Below, one piece after another: positions 9,231-17,645 of a stretch of DNA of 22,505 nt. Positions within the stretch are counted from its first letter, which is position 1; each line of letters begins with the position of its first letter. Below the pieces are notes generated by a model. It worked only from the letters and a program-made list of their open reading frames with translations, was not told the origin of the DNA and did not search any database. This DNA comes from Deltaproteobacteria bacterium (GTDB taxonomy: Bacteria; Myxococcota; Polyangia; Haliangiales; Haliangiaceae): assembly GCA_018262455.1 (NCBI GenBank), contig JAGSPR010000071.1, positions 1-22,505 of the forward strand, read 5' to 3'. The translations under genes and the position numbers were made by a program.

Positions 9231-12101
9231 ATGAACACCGCGAACGCTCCGTTCTCGCCGGTCGCGCTGGTCGGCACCATCGCCTTGCTCTCGGCGTACC
9301 TGATGGCCGCCTGGTGCGTCGCCGCAGGCATCGCAGGCAACGCCCGCAAGAGTCGCCGGCTCGTCAACTCCGCCGTCTACGGCCTGTATGGCTTCGGGGC
9401 GTTGATCGCCCTCACGTCGATCCTGCTGATCTACGGCTTTGTCACCCACGACTTCGCGATCAAGTACGTCGCGGCGACGAGCGATATCTCGATGCCGACC
9501 ACGTACAAGGTCACCGCGTTCTGGGGCGGGCTCGACGGCTCGTTGCTGTTCTGGGTCCTCGTGCTCGCGCTGTTCTCGACGATCGCGATCCTCATCAACG
9601 CGAAGCGCCATCGCGACATGATCGGCTACGTCGTCGGCACGATCATGGTCGTGCAGGTGTTCTTCATCTCGCTGCTGATCTTCACCAAGAACCCGTTCGC
9701 GACGTTCCTCACCGATCCGCCGGTCGATGGCCAGGGTTTGAACCCGCTGCTCCAGAACTACTGGATGGTGATCCATCCGCCGTCGCTCTACATCGGCTTC
9801 GTCGCGGCCACGATCCCCTTCGCGTTCGGGATCGGGGCGCTCGCGTCGGGCCGGCTCGATGATCGCTGGGTCGGCTCGGTCCGCGTGTGGATGCTGATCT
9901 GCTTCGGGTTCCTCTCGCTCGGCCTCATCCTCGGCGGACGCTGGGCCTACGAGGAGCTCGGTTGGGGCGGCTACTGGGCCTGGGATCCGGTGGAGAACGC
10001 CGGGTTCATGCCGTGGTTCACGGCCACCGCGTTCCTCCATTCGGCGATCATCCAGGAGCAGCGCGGCGGGATGAAGATCTGGAACATCATGATGGTCGTC
10101 ATGACGTTCTTCCTCACGATCTTCGGAACGTTCATGACGCGCTCGGGCGCGGTGCAGTCGGTCCACGCGTTCGGCGAGGACAACGTCCTGGCGCTCCAGT
10201 TCATCGTGTTCATGGCGGTGATCCTGATCGTGTCGATCGGGCTCATCGTCTATCGCGCGAACCGGCTGACGACCAAGATGCAGTTCGAGTCGTTCATGTC
10301 GCGCGAGTTCGCGTTCCTCGTCAACAACTGGATCCTCCTGGTCTGCGCGTTCTTTGTCCTGTTCGCGACGATGTTCCCGACGATCTCGGAGGCGCTCGAC
10401 GGCTCGCGCGTCTCGGTCGGCATCGAGTTCTTCAATCGCTGGATGACCCCGCTGGGGCTGATCCTGATCTTCCTCGCGGGCGCCGCGCCGCTCCTCGCCT
10501 GGCGCAAGACGACGCGCGATAAGCTGTTCCAGCAGTTCCTCTTCCCGCTCTCGCTGATGGCGGCGGTCGTGGTCGGGCTGCTGATCTTCATGTGGCCTCA
10601 GGCCACCACGTTGACCCCGCTGTTCCACGACAACCTCCGACTGCCGATCTCGCTGGTCTGCTTCGGGCTCGTCGCGTTCGGCTTTGGATCGATCTCGCAG
10701 GAGTTCTTCCGCGGCGCGATGGTCCGGCGTCGGCAGACCGGCTCGGATCCGTTCACCGCGATGATCGGCCTCATGATCGCGAAGCGCCGCAAGTACGGCG
10801 GCTACATCATCCACATGGGCGTGCTGGTGATGTTCATCGGGTTCGCCGGCAAGGCGTACGACCGGAACATCGATGCCACGATCGGCTGCACGGGCATGGG
10901 GTGCACCGCCCAGGATCTGGCGACCAAGCGCCCGATCATCGAAGTCGGCCTCGACGAGCGCAAGAGCGCCCCGGACCGCGTGCGGTGGGCACTCCAGTAT
11001 CTCGACCTCAGCCCCAGCACGATCAAGGCCCTGCAGTCCGGCGCGATCCCGCCGACCGCGAAGGACCTGTGTCCGTCGTGCACGGTGCGCGAGCTGCCGA
11101 AGGGCTCGCCATCGAGCTTCGAGTTCGGCGACTACACGTTCCTCTACGAGAAGATCATCCACACCTCGGACGATCACCGCGACGCGGTCACCGCGCAGAT
11201 GTCGATCTGGCGCGACGGCGAGAACCTCGGCGTCGTCTATCCGGCGAAGTGGGACTATCGCAAGGCGGGCGCGGAGGCCACGACCGAGGTCGCGATCCGC
11301 GTCTTCGCCCAGGAGGACGTCTACGTCGTGCTGACCGGCTACGATCTCGAGAGCCAGCTCGCCAACTTCCGCGTCTACATCAACCCGCTGATCAGCTGGG
11401 TGTGGATCGGCTTCCTGATCCTCGCGTTCGGCACCCTGGTGTGTCTGATCCCTCAATCGCTCGTCGATCGGATGACGGGGCGTGGGGGAGACAAGGGTGC
11501 GGGGCTCGGCAATGTGGCGAGCCTCGGCATCCTGGCGCTGATCGTGACCGCGCTGGTCGGTGGGACTGCCTCGGATGCGAACGCGCAGGCCGAGCACGTC
11601 ACCGCGGGGATGGGGATGGGCGACGACGGGCACGGCTACGCGGCGGAGAATCGACCCACCAATGACACCGCCAAGAAGGCGATGCAGGAGCTGCTCTGTG
11701 TCTGCGGCTGTCCGCGCGAGAGCATCTTCGACTGCAAGTGCGGCACGGCCTCCAAGCTGCGCGCGAAGGTCGCGGCATTCATCGAGCAACGCGACGATCG
11801 TGGCAACCCGGTGTTCGATCTCGCGACCAAGGAAGGGCGCGAGAAGGCCTACGATGCCGCGCTCGACTCGTTCGTGACCGAGTTCGGAGGCGAGCAGGTG
11901 CTCGCCACTCCACGTAGCAAGGCGTCCTGGCTCCTGCCATCGTTCGCGGTGGTCGGCGGGCTCGGCCTCCTGCTCGTCGTGGGCAAGCGCCTGATCACGC
12001 GCGGGCAGGCGGCGAACGCGGCACGGGCGCCGATCGAGCTCACCCCCGATGACGATCAGTATCAGGACAAGCTCGACGACGAGCTGTCTCAGACCGACTG
12101 A
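9231..12101 (+). CDS. ccmF: CcmF haem lyase fused to a C-terminal CcmH-like domain
   Basis: 956 residues, against about 650 for E. coli CcmF. It joins haem to apocytochrome c. Polytopic membrane part: WWD motif WGGYWAWDPVENAGF (from residue 245), and all four expected His ligands, H182 (VIHPPS), H270 (FLHSA), H312 (SVHAFG) and H528 (IIHMGV). A long periplasmic loop (about 540-715) holds two extra Cys pairs, CTGMGC (553, 558) and CPSC (614, 617). After the last CcmF helix (ISWVWIGFLILAFGTLVCLIP) comes another helix, an exported linker, then ELLCVCGCPRESIFDCKCG (Cys 823, 825, 827, 835, 837), helices and FVTEFGGEQVLATP, then a final membrane helix. This tail matches the layout of deltaproteobacterial CcmH (redox Cys motif, then YGE-VLA-P, then a helix). 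No frameshift separates the parts. Confidence 0.93.
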   Translation: MNTANAPFSPVALVGTIALLSAYLMAAWCVAAGIAGNARKSRRLVNSAVYGLYGFGALIALTSILLIYGFVTHDFAIKYVAATSDISMPTTYKVTAFWGGLDGSLLFWVLVLALFSTIAILINAKRHRDMIGYVVGTIMVVQVFFISLLIFTKNPFATFLTDPPVDGQGLNPLLQNYWMVIHPPSLYIGFVAATIPFAFGIGALASGRLDDRWVGSVRVWMLICFGFLSLGLILGGRWAYEELGWGGYWAWDPVENAGFMPWFTATAFLHSAIIQEQRGGMKIWNIMMVVMTFFLTIFGTFMTRSGAVQSVHAFGEDNVLALQFIVFMAVILIVSIGLIVYRANRLTTKMQFESFMSREFAFLVNNWILLVCAFFVLFATMFPTISEALDGSRVSVGIEFFNRWMTPLGLILIFLAGAAPLLAWRKTTRDKLFQQFLFPLSLMAAVVVGLLIFMWPQATTLTPLFHDNLRLPISLVCFGLVAFGFGSISQEFFRGAMVRRRQTGSDPFTAMIGLMIAKRRKYGGYIIHMGVLVMFIGFAGKAYDRNIDATIGCTGMGCTAQDLATKRPIIEVGLDERKSAPDRVRWALQYLDLSPSTIKALQSGAIPPTAKDLCPSCTVRELPKGSPSSFEFGDYTFLYEKIIHTSDDHRDAVTAQMSIWRDGENLGVVYPAKWDYRKAGAEATTEVAIRVFAQEDVYVVLTGYDLESQLANFRVYINPLISWVWIGFLILAFGTLVCLIPQSLVDRMTGRGGDKGAGLGNVASLGILALIVTALVGGTASDANAQAEHVTAGMGMGDDGHGYAAENRPTNDTAKKAMQELLCVCGCPRESIFDCKCGTASKLRAKVAAFIEQRDDRGNPVFDLATKEGREKAYDAALDSFVTEFGGEQVLATPRSKASWLLPSFAVVGGLGLLLVVGKRLITRGQAANAARAPIELTPDDDQYQDKLDDELSQTD

Positions 12102-12107
12102 GCCTTC

Positions 12108-12881
12108 ATGAGGACCCCTGATCGACACGGCGATGTGATGCGATGGGTACGGCGCGGCACTGCGGTGCTGGTGCTGCTCATCGGCTGGATCTTCATCTAC
12201 TTCCACAACAACGGACACGTGACTCCGCCGGTGGTCATCGTGGGTCTTGGTTACCTCGCCGGGGTCGCCACCATCTACAACCTGTTCAGGACCGGCGCGA
12301 GCGCGGCCGCCGCGGACGAGGAAGACGACGGCGCCGCGTGGGGCCTTCCACTCGGAGCTCGTGGCGAGCTCGAACGCGAGAAGCGAACGCTCCTGAAGGC
12401 GATCAAGGAAGCCGAGTTCGACCACCAGATGGGCAAGCTGTCGAAGGCGGATGTCGACCAGATGATCGGCCAGTATCGCGGTCGCGCGATCGAGGTGATC
12501 AAGCTGCTCGAAGATCCGGGCACGAAGAAGGGCGGCACCGTCCGCGAGCAGATCGAGCGCGAAGTCCGGGCTCGGCTCGAGGTCGAGGGTGGCCGCAAGA
12601 AGGCGGCGGATCTGGGCGGCCGCAAGAACCAGAAGAAGGCTGCCGAGGCGGCCAAGGCGGCGGCGCGGGCGGCGGCAGCAGCGGGCGCGTCCGGACCGGC
12701 GGCGGCGGCAGCAGCGGCAGCAGCCGCGGCGCACACCGACGAGGAAGCCGATGATGAGCTTCCGGAGACGCCGGATGCGCCGGCCGACGCGACGAACGGC
12801 GACCCGACGGACGATGCGGTGGCGGCGAAATCCGAGATGATCGTGCCAGCGGCTGACACGAGTGAGGAGGCGTCCCGATGA
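12108..12881 (+). CDS. Membrane-anchored coiled-coil protein in the ccm operon (CcmI-like N-terminus)
   Basis: 257 residues from ATG 12108; an ATG at 12138 would trim 10 residues and puts the start closer to the first helix. Two hydrophobic segments (AVLVLLIGWIFIYF, about 19-32; VVIVGLGYLAGVATIYNLF, about 43-61) are followed by an acidic patch and a helical, coiled-coil-prone region (LEREKRTLLKAIKEAEFDHQ ... VDQMIGQYRGRAIEVIKLL, about 85-135). The 'EK..LLKAI.EAEFDH.MGKLS' pattern recalls the N-terminal part of CcmI-type assembly factors, but this is a resemblance, not a family assignment. The C-terminal half is a Lys/Ala-rich helix with poly-Ala runs (about 180-207) and an acidic tail. It lies 6 bases after ccmF and its stop overlaps the next start as ATGA, so it belongs to the operon. 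A role as a scaffold for the haem lyase complex is inference. Confidence 0.75.
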   Translation: MRTPDRHGDVMRWVRRGTAVLVLLIGWIFIYFHNNGHVTPPVVIVGLGYLAGVATIYNLFRTGASAAAADEEDDGAAWGLPLGARGELEREKRTLLKAIKEAEFDHQMGKLSKADVDQMIGQYRGRAIEVIKLLEDPGTKKGGTVREQIEREVRARLEVEGGRKKAADLGGRKNQKKAAEAAKAAARAAAAAGASGPAAAAAAAAAAAHTDEEADDELPETPDAPADATNGDPTDDAVAAKSEMIVPAADTSEEASR

Positions 12882-15091
12882 ATCGTGTCCTGTTCGCTGC
12901 AACCATCCTCGTGACCGCGATCGCGATCGATCCTGTCGGCCACCTCCGCGAGGCTTCGGCCCAGCCGGCGGCCGCGCTCGGCCGGCCGCTGCCCGACGGC
13001 AGCATGGCACCTGGCAGCGTCTCGGTGCGAGTCGTTGCCGGCAGCCCGGCGGCGCCCGTGATCGGCTCCGAGGTCACGCTCGTCGTCGGAGGACAGCCTC
13101 GGGTCGCGCGTACCGATAGCTCGGGTCGGGCGGCCTTCTCGGGGCTCGCCGCCGGCACCACGGTCCAGGCCAAGATCGTCGACGCCGAGGGCAAGGAGCA
13201 GACCTCCGAGGAGTTTCCGGTCGCGTCGTCGGGCGGCACGCGCGTCATGCTGACGACCAAGCCGTTCGTCGGCGGTGCAGGTCCTGCGGGTGCAGGTCCG
13301 ATGATGGGCGGCGGCGCGGCAGGTGGCATGCCCGAGGCTCGCCAGATGAGCGGCCAGCCCCGACCGGATCGCGATCAGCCCGCGGGCTCGTACTCGGTCC
13401 GGCTCACGTACAACAACCTCAAGATGGCCGGCGGCAAGCCGACCGATGCGGCGCCTCCGGTCGGCGAGACCGTCGCGCTCGTCGGCTACACGGCCGACGA
13501 CGCCGTCATCGTCAAGACCGAGAAGACCGACGCCGAAGGTCGCGCAACGTTCTTCGAGCTCGATCCGAGCGGCAGCACCGTGTACTTCGCACTCGCCGCG
13601 CTTCCCCGCGGCGCGGGTGTCGACCGCGTGATGGCGATGCCGATCCAGCTCGATGGCCAGATGGGCATCAAGGCGATCCTGTCGGGCGACAAGCGCGATG
13701 CCACGACGCCGAACATCGACGAGCTCGCGACCCCGCAGGCGATCCCGACGCCCGCAGGCAAGGTCCGCGTCACCGTCGAGGGCTTCCCGACCGATGGTTC
13801 GGTCCGGATCCTCGATGCCGCCACGAAGACGGTGATCGCCGAGGGCAAGCCGGTTCCGACGCCCCCCGATCCCTCGGAGATCGAGAGCGCCCTGAAGTTC
13901 GAGGCCAGGCCGAACCTGGCGGCAGGCACGCTCGAGGTCCAGCTCCACGGTGGACCGGGCCAGACCAACGAGCCGATTCGCAACATCGAGATCCACGTCG
14001 TCCCCGCGTCACCTTTGCCCGGCAAGGCCGTCGAGGGCGTGGTCGGGACGACCGCGAACGATGGCTGGGTCAGCATGACGGTGCCGACGTCCGGGCTGCA
14101 GAAGGCCGTCTTCAAGGTCAACGGCCGGGACATGGTCTCCGAACCGTTCGATGTCTCGAAGACCGGCGGCGCGCTCGACGTCTCGGTGCGCTGGGCCTCC
14201 GAAGGCCGTCCGCAGGTGCTGCTCGATCTCCCGGCCAGCGTCGCAGCGAAGCCCGGCACGGTGCTCTATGCCGAGACCACGCTGGTCACCGGCAAGCTCG
14301 CGGGGACGTACCGCTCGATGCCGTTCACCCCGATCGCGCAGACCGGGACCCATGTCGGCGTCGTGGTCTATCCGCGCCTGCTCGTGAAGTTCAGCCTGCG
14401 CGCCATGATCGAAGATCAGCTGCTCGCGGTCCAGGGCCGATGGGTGATCGAGAACAACTCGTGGTCGCCGTACCGCGCCAGCCCCGACGGCATGCTCGTC
14501 CCGCTTCCCCACGGCTTCAAGGGTGGGGTGGTCGCGGACACGAACCAGAACGATGTGGCGGTGGTTGCCGGGGAGGGCCTGCGCGTCCTCCGACCGATTC
14601 CGCCCGGCTCCAAGTCGTTCGTCGCGGGATTTTCGCTGGCCGTCGACCAGGGCGACGTCGACTGGGCGCTCGATCTGCCCCTCGGCACGTTCCAGAGCGA
14701 TCTCCACATCCGTCAGACCCCCGGCATGACCGTCCAGCTTCCCAAGCAGGTGCATGGCCAGGTCCGTGATGGCAAGGACGGCCTGCAATACTTCATGGTC
14801 GAGGACATCACGATCCCGCAGGGCCAGTCGATGGTGCTCTCGATCGCGGGGCTGCCGTCACAGCCGGCGTGGAAGCTGTGGGTGCCGCGGGTGTTTGGTG
14901 TCCTGGTGATCCTCACCGTCACGGTGGGCATCGCGCTCACGGTGTTCCGCAAGCGCGTCGCGCCGATCCCGGACAATGCAGCCCGACGAGCGGCGCTGCT
15001 CGACGAGCTCGTGGAGCTCGAGCGCGCCGGCAAGGACGGCAAGCGCAAGGAGCAGGTGATGTCCGAGCTCGAGAAGCTCTGGGGCTCGTGA
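12878..15091 (+). CDS. Large periplasmic, C-terminally membrane-anchored beta-rich protein in the ccm operon
   Basis: 737 residues; unrecognised. ATG 12878 overlaps the previous stop by 4 bases and has GGAGG at 12866-12870, seven bases upstream. A signal peptide (MNRVLFAATILVTAIAID... cut near EASAQP) leads to a periplasmic region with several carboxypeptidase-regulatory/Ig-like beta segments (SVSVRVVAGSPAAPVIGSEV, then YSVRLTYNNLKMAGGK..., ARTDSSGRAAFSGLAAGT, KTDAEGRATFFELDPSGSTV). A Gly/Ala/Met/Pro linker sits near 130-165. The last part holds a membrane helix (about 668-690, WVPRVFGVLVILTVTVGIALTVF) and a short charged cytoplasmic helix (RRAALLDELVELERAGKDGK ...). The start of ccmA overlaps its stop. 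Position inside a translationally coupled ccm operon implies a role in cytochrome c maturation, perhaps holding apocytochrome or the lyase; no enzymatic motif is visible. Confidence 0.8.
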   Translation: MNRVLFAATILVTAIAIDPVGHLREASAQPAAALGRPLPDGSMAPGSVSVRVVAGSPAAPVIGSEVTLVVGGQPRVARTDSSGRAAFSGLAAGTTVQAKIVDAEGKEQTSEEFPVASSGGTRVMLTTKPFVGGAGPAGAGPMMGGGAAGGMPEARQMSGQPRPDRDQPAGSYSVRLTYNNLKMAGGKPTDAAPPVGETVALVGYTADDAVIVKTEKTDAEGRATFFELDPSGSTVYFALAALPRGAGVDRVMAMPIQLDGQMGIKAILSGDKRDATTPNIDELATPQAIPTPAGKVRVTVEGFPTDGSVRILDAATKTVIAEGKPVPTPPDPSEIESALKFEARPNLAAGTLEVQLHGGPGQTNEPIRNIEIHVVPASPLPGKAVEGVVGTTANDGWVSMTVPTSGLQKAVFKVNGRDMVSEPFDVSKTGGALDVSVRWASEGRPQVLLDLPASVAAKPGTVLYAETTLVTGKLAGTYRSMPFTPIAQTGTHVGVVVYPRLLVKFSLRAMIEDQLLAVQGRWVIENNSWSPYRASPDGMLVPLPHGFKGGVVADTNQNDVAVVAGEGLRVLRPIPPGSKSFVAGFSLAVDQGDVDWALDLPLGTFQSDLHIRQTPGMTVQLPKQVHGQVRDGKDGLQYFMVEDITIPQGQSMVLSIAGLPSQPAWKLWVPRVFGVLVILTVTVGIALTVFRKRVAPIPDNAARRAALLDELVELERAGKDGKRKEQVMSELEKLWGS

Positions 15092-15849
15092 GCTCCGAGC
15101 GGGCCTTGCCAGTCCGCGACCGCCATCCCGCGCACGACCAGGCCGGGCTCGACCACGTCCAGATCACCAAGGTCGCCAAGCGCTACGGGAACGAACGAGC
15201 GCTCGTCGGGGTCAGCCTGGCGCTCGCCGGGCGCTCGATGTGCGCGCTGCTCGGCCACAACGGGGCGGGCAAGACCACGCTGCTGGGGATCCTGTCGACC
15301 CTGGTCCGCCCCACGGCAGGGCAGGTGGCCTATCACGCGAACGGCAAGCAGGTCACCGGCGAGGCCGTCCGCCGCGAGATCGGCCTGCTCGCGCACTCGT
15401 CGCTCTGCTACGGGGAGCTCACGGCCCGCGAGAACCTCGTGCTGTTCGCGGGGCTCTACAGCGTCGATGGCTCGGCCGCCGCCGTCGAGGCGGTCCTCGA
15501 TCGTGTCGGGCTCGAGCCGCGGGCACGCGACCGGGCATCGCGGACGTACTCGCGCGGCATGCTCCAGCGGCTGTCGCTGGCCCGCGCGCTGCTGACCCGG
15601 CCGTCGTTGCTCCTGCTCGACGAGCCCTTCACCGGCCTCGATCGCGGCGGCGCGATCGCCCTCGGTGCCGAGCTCGGCGCGCTGCGCGACTCGGGCGCGA
15701 TCGTCGTGGTCGTCACCCACGATCTCGAGGCGATCGCCGATCGTACCGATCACGTCGCGATCTTGCGTCGCGGCCAGCTGGTGTTCGAAGATCGAGGCGC
15801 GTACGACTACGAGCGGCTGAAAGACCTCTACCACCGCCACGCCAACTGA
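15088..15849 (+). CDS. ccmA: CcmA, ABC transporter ATPase of haem release
   Basis: 253 residues; the family is about 200-230. The GTG at 15088 overlaps the previous TGA (GTGA); the frame is open further upstream, but that part is the antisense-frame shadow of the preceding gene. Walker [10 protein letters not shown] (56-64), signature [16 protein letters not shown] (from 154), Walker B LLLLDEP (D178) and switch His211 (VTHD). The YSRGM signature in place of LSGGQ is usual for CcmA and ABC-2 type ATPases. With CcmB it powers release of haem-loaded CcmE from CcmC. The N-terminal stretch of about 25 residues before the core is unusual but harmless. ccmB follows after 4 bases. Confidence 0.93.
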   Translation: MSSERALPVRDRHPAHDQAGLDHVQITKVAKRYGNERALVGVSLALAGRSMCALLGHNGAGKTTLLGILSTLVRPTAGQVAYHANGKQVTGEAVRREIGLLAHSSLCYGELTARENLVLFAGLYSVDGSAAAVEAVLDRVGLEPRARDRASRTYSRGMLQRLSLARALLTRPSLLLLDEPFTGLDRGGAIALGAELGALRDSGAIVVVVTHDLEAIADRTDHVAILRRGQLVFEDRGAYDYERLKDLYHRHAN

Positions 15850-15853
15850 CCGC

Positions 15854-16534
15854 ATGTCGCTCCTCCGACAAGCCGCGCGCATCGCGTGGAAAGACCTCCG
15901 CATCGAGCTGCGGAGCCGCGAGATCGTTTATACGATGGCGTTCTTCGGGGCGCTGCTCGTCGTCGTCTACTCGTTCGTGTTCCCGTCGAACCCCGAGCTG
16001 GTCCGGCTCGCCGTGCCGGGCATGCTGTGGGTCGCCCTCGCGTTCGCGGGCACGATCGGGCTCGGCCGGGCCTTCGATCGCGAGCGCGAGAACGACACGA
16101 TGCGGGCGCTGCTGCTCGCGCCGGTCCCTCGCCTCGCGGTGTTCCTCGGCAAGGCAAGCGCGATCGCCGTGCTGGTGCTCGCGGTCGCGGTGGTGGTCAC
16201 CCCGATGCTCGCCCTGCTGCTCGGCGCCGATCTGTTCGACAACCCCGGACCGCTCGCGCTGGCCCTCGTGCTCGGGGCCCTGGGCTTCTCGGTCGTCGGA
16301 TCGGTGTTCTCGGCCGCACTGATCAAGGTTCGATCCCGCGACGTCCTGCTCCCGGTGATCCTCTATCCCCTGCTGATTCCTCTGTTCGTGGCCGGCACCT
16401 CGGTGACGGCGGCGCTGCTGGCGGATCCCGTCAATCTCGACAAGGCGTGGTACTGGATGGGGTTCCTGGGAATCTACGACGCCGCGTTCCTGGTAGTGTC
16501 GGTCTGGATCTTCGAGTCGATGGTCATCGAATGA
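15854..16534 (+). CDS. ccmB: CcmB, haem exporter membrane subunit
   Basis: 226 residues with six predicted membrane helices, the length and shape of CcmB. It begins with the amphipathic [17 protein letters not shown] segment typical of the family, followed by [36 protein letters not shown], the long hydrophobic [18 protein letters not shown] region, and [18 protein letters not shown], the most conserved CcmB stretch. It pairs with CcmA to form the ABC module that releases holo-CcmE. Its TGA overlaps the ccmC ATG (ATGA at 16531-16534). No strong ribosome-binding site is seen, so translation may depend on coupling to ccmA four bases upstream. Confidence 0.93.
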   Translation: MSLLRQAARIAWKDLRIELRSREIVYTMAFFGALLVVVYSFVFPSNPELVRLAVPGMLWVALAFAGTIGLGRAFDRERENDTMRALLLAPVPRLAVFLGKASAIAVLVLAVAVVVTPMLALLLGADLFDNPGPLALALVLGALGFSVVGSVFSAALIKVRSRDVLLPVILYPLLIPLFVAGTSVTAALLADPVNLDKAWYWMGFLGIYDAAFLVVSVWIFESMVIE

Positions 16535-17244
16535 ATCGCCTCACACCCATCTTTGGCCTGCTCGGCGCGATCGGGCTCGCGATCACGCTGTGGCTGATCT
16601 TCACCGAGACTCCGCTCGCCGTGGCCTACACGCCGGATGGCGCGGTCAGCGGCACGAGCCTCTACTTCAACCAGAAGATCTTCTACTACCACGTGCCCCA
16701 CGCGTTCATGCTGTTCCTCGCGGTGGGCATCTCCGGGGTGTGCTCGATCGTGTTCCTCGCCAAGCGCAACCCGAAGTGGGATGACGTCGCGCTCGCCTCG
16801 GCGGAGGTCGCGGTCGCGTTCGGGCTCGTCGTGCTGCTGACTGGATCGATCTGGGCCAAGGCGGCGTGGGACCACTGGTGGATCTGGGAGAAGCGGCTGA
16901 CGATGTCGCTGCTGTTGTGGCTGACGCTCGTCGGCTACGTGCTCGTGCGCAGGTTCGCCGCCGCGACCGGTGAGCGGCTGGCGGCCGGGATGGCGGTGTT
17001 CGCGATGATCGGCGTGCCGTTCATCTACGCGATGGTGTCCGCCGACGATTCGCATCCCAAGGCGGGGGCGGAAGGCAATGTCGCCACGCTCGACCCGTCG
17101 ATGAAGCTGGCGTTCTGGCTGAGCGTCTTGACGTTCTTCTTCTGGTTTCTGGCGCTCGTCACCAGCCGGGTCCAGAGCGCGAGGATGGAGCGTGAGGTCC
17201 GCGAGTTGCGCGAGAAGGGCCTCGACGCGGGGTTACTCGCATGA
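16531..17244 (+). CDS. ccmC: CcmC, haem-loading membrane protein
   Basis: 237 residues, six helices. ATG 16531 overlaps the ccmB stop; an in-frame extension upstream is only the shadow of ccmB. CcmC binds haem in the periplasmic leaflet and loads it on CcmE. Expected haem ligands are present: H54 in FYYHVPHAF and H175 in VSADDSHPK. The tryptophan-rich haem motif reads [12 protein letters not shown] (from about residue 113), so Glu120 replaces the Asp of the WWxWD core. The last about 20 residues ([17 protein letters not shown]) form a cytoplasmic charged helix longer than in E. coli. Its TGA overlaps the next ATG (17241-17244). Confidence 0.93.
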   Translation: MNRLTPIFGLLGAIGLAITLWLIFTETPLAVAYTPDGAVSGTSLYFNQKIFYYHVPHAFMLFLAVGISGVCSIVFLAKRNPKWDDVALASAEVAVAFGLVVLLTGSIWAKAAWDHWWIWEKRLTMSLLLWLTLVGYVLVRRFAAATGERLAAGMAVFAMIGVPFIYAMVSADDSHPKAGAEGNVATLDPSMKLAFWLSVLTFFFWFLALVTSRVQSARMEREVRELREKGLDAGLLA

Positions 17245-17645
17245 AGGAGTCCATGCGTATCATCATCACGAGTTTGGTCGCGATCGTCGTCTGGCTCGGG
17301 ATTCTCCCGGCCACGTCCCTCGCACAGCCTGCCGAGCCAACGCCTGCCGAGCTGCGCAAGACCTGCGCGGACGCGATGAACAAGAACCCGACGTTCGCGA
17401 AGGACATCGTCGCGGCCGCCGACAAGCAGGCCCAGGTGGAGCGCGACGCGGCGACCCTGAAGGCCCACACCGACGCCCAGGATCGGATCGCCAAGAACGA
17501 GAAGCACGTGATCCTCGCCTACGCCGCCATGTGGCTCGTGGCCGCCGGGTTCGTGCTGTTCCTCTGGCGCCGTCAGCAAGCGCTCAAGTCCGAGATCGTG
17601 CAGCTGCGGCGTGACCTCGATGCCGCGGCGAAGGGGGCGACATGA
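17241..17645 (+). CDS. Exported small protein with CcmD-like C-terminal membrane segment
   Basis: 134 residues from ATG 17241, which overlaps the ccmC stop; an ATG at 17253 is also possible, but its AAGGAG (17244-17249) would be only 3 bases away. A signal peptide (MRIIITSLVAIVVWLGILPATSLAQP) is followed by a short helical periplasmic part with one Cys (RKTCADAMNKNP) and a heptad-like stretch. The C-terminus, HVILAYAAMWLVAAGFVLFLW then RRQQALKSEIVQLRRDL, has the single-helix plus charged-coil shape of CcmD, the small partner that links CcmABC with CcmE. Position right after ccmC fits ccmD. I infer a CcmD with an added periplasmic domain; sequence identity to CcmD is too weak to be sure. Confidence 0.7.
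   Translation: MKESMRIIITSLVAIVVWLGILPATSLAQPAEPTPAELRKTCADAMNKNPTFAKDIVAAADKQAQVERDAATLKAHTDAQDRIAKNEKHVILAYAAMWLVAAGFVLFLWRRQQALKSEIVQLRRDLDAAAKGAT

Noticed and set aside
12640..12735. GC-rich GCG/GGC repeats considered as a CRISPR-like or mobile repeat
   Set aside because: They simply encode poly-Ala in the coiled-coil protein; there are no spacers or unit structure.
8721..13010. A 1429-codon open frame on the minus strand opposite ccmE, ccmF and the next gene
   Set aside because: Its translation is low-complexity Arg/Asp/His/Glu-rich with no domains, and it mirrors true genes with clear families. Long antisense frames are expected in GC-rich coding DNA.
12275..13996. A 573-codon minus-strand open frame opposite the coiled-coil and periplasmic protein genes
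   Set aside because: Poly-Ala/Ser and Arg-rich low complexity; overlaps two genes with signal peptide, coupling and ribosome-binding site.
14869..15087. N-terminal extension of ccmA upstream of the GTG at 15088
   Set aside because: The extra 73 residues are a frame-shifted reading of the preceding gene's C-terminus; the GTGA overlap gives a normal CcmA start.
15886..16530. An apparent fusion of a ccmB-region frame to ccmC
   Set aside because: The first 215 residues are an out-of-frame, Arg-rich reading of ccmB; the ATG at 16531 gives a standard CcmC.
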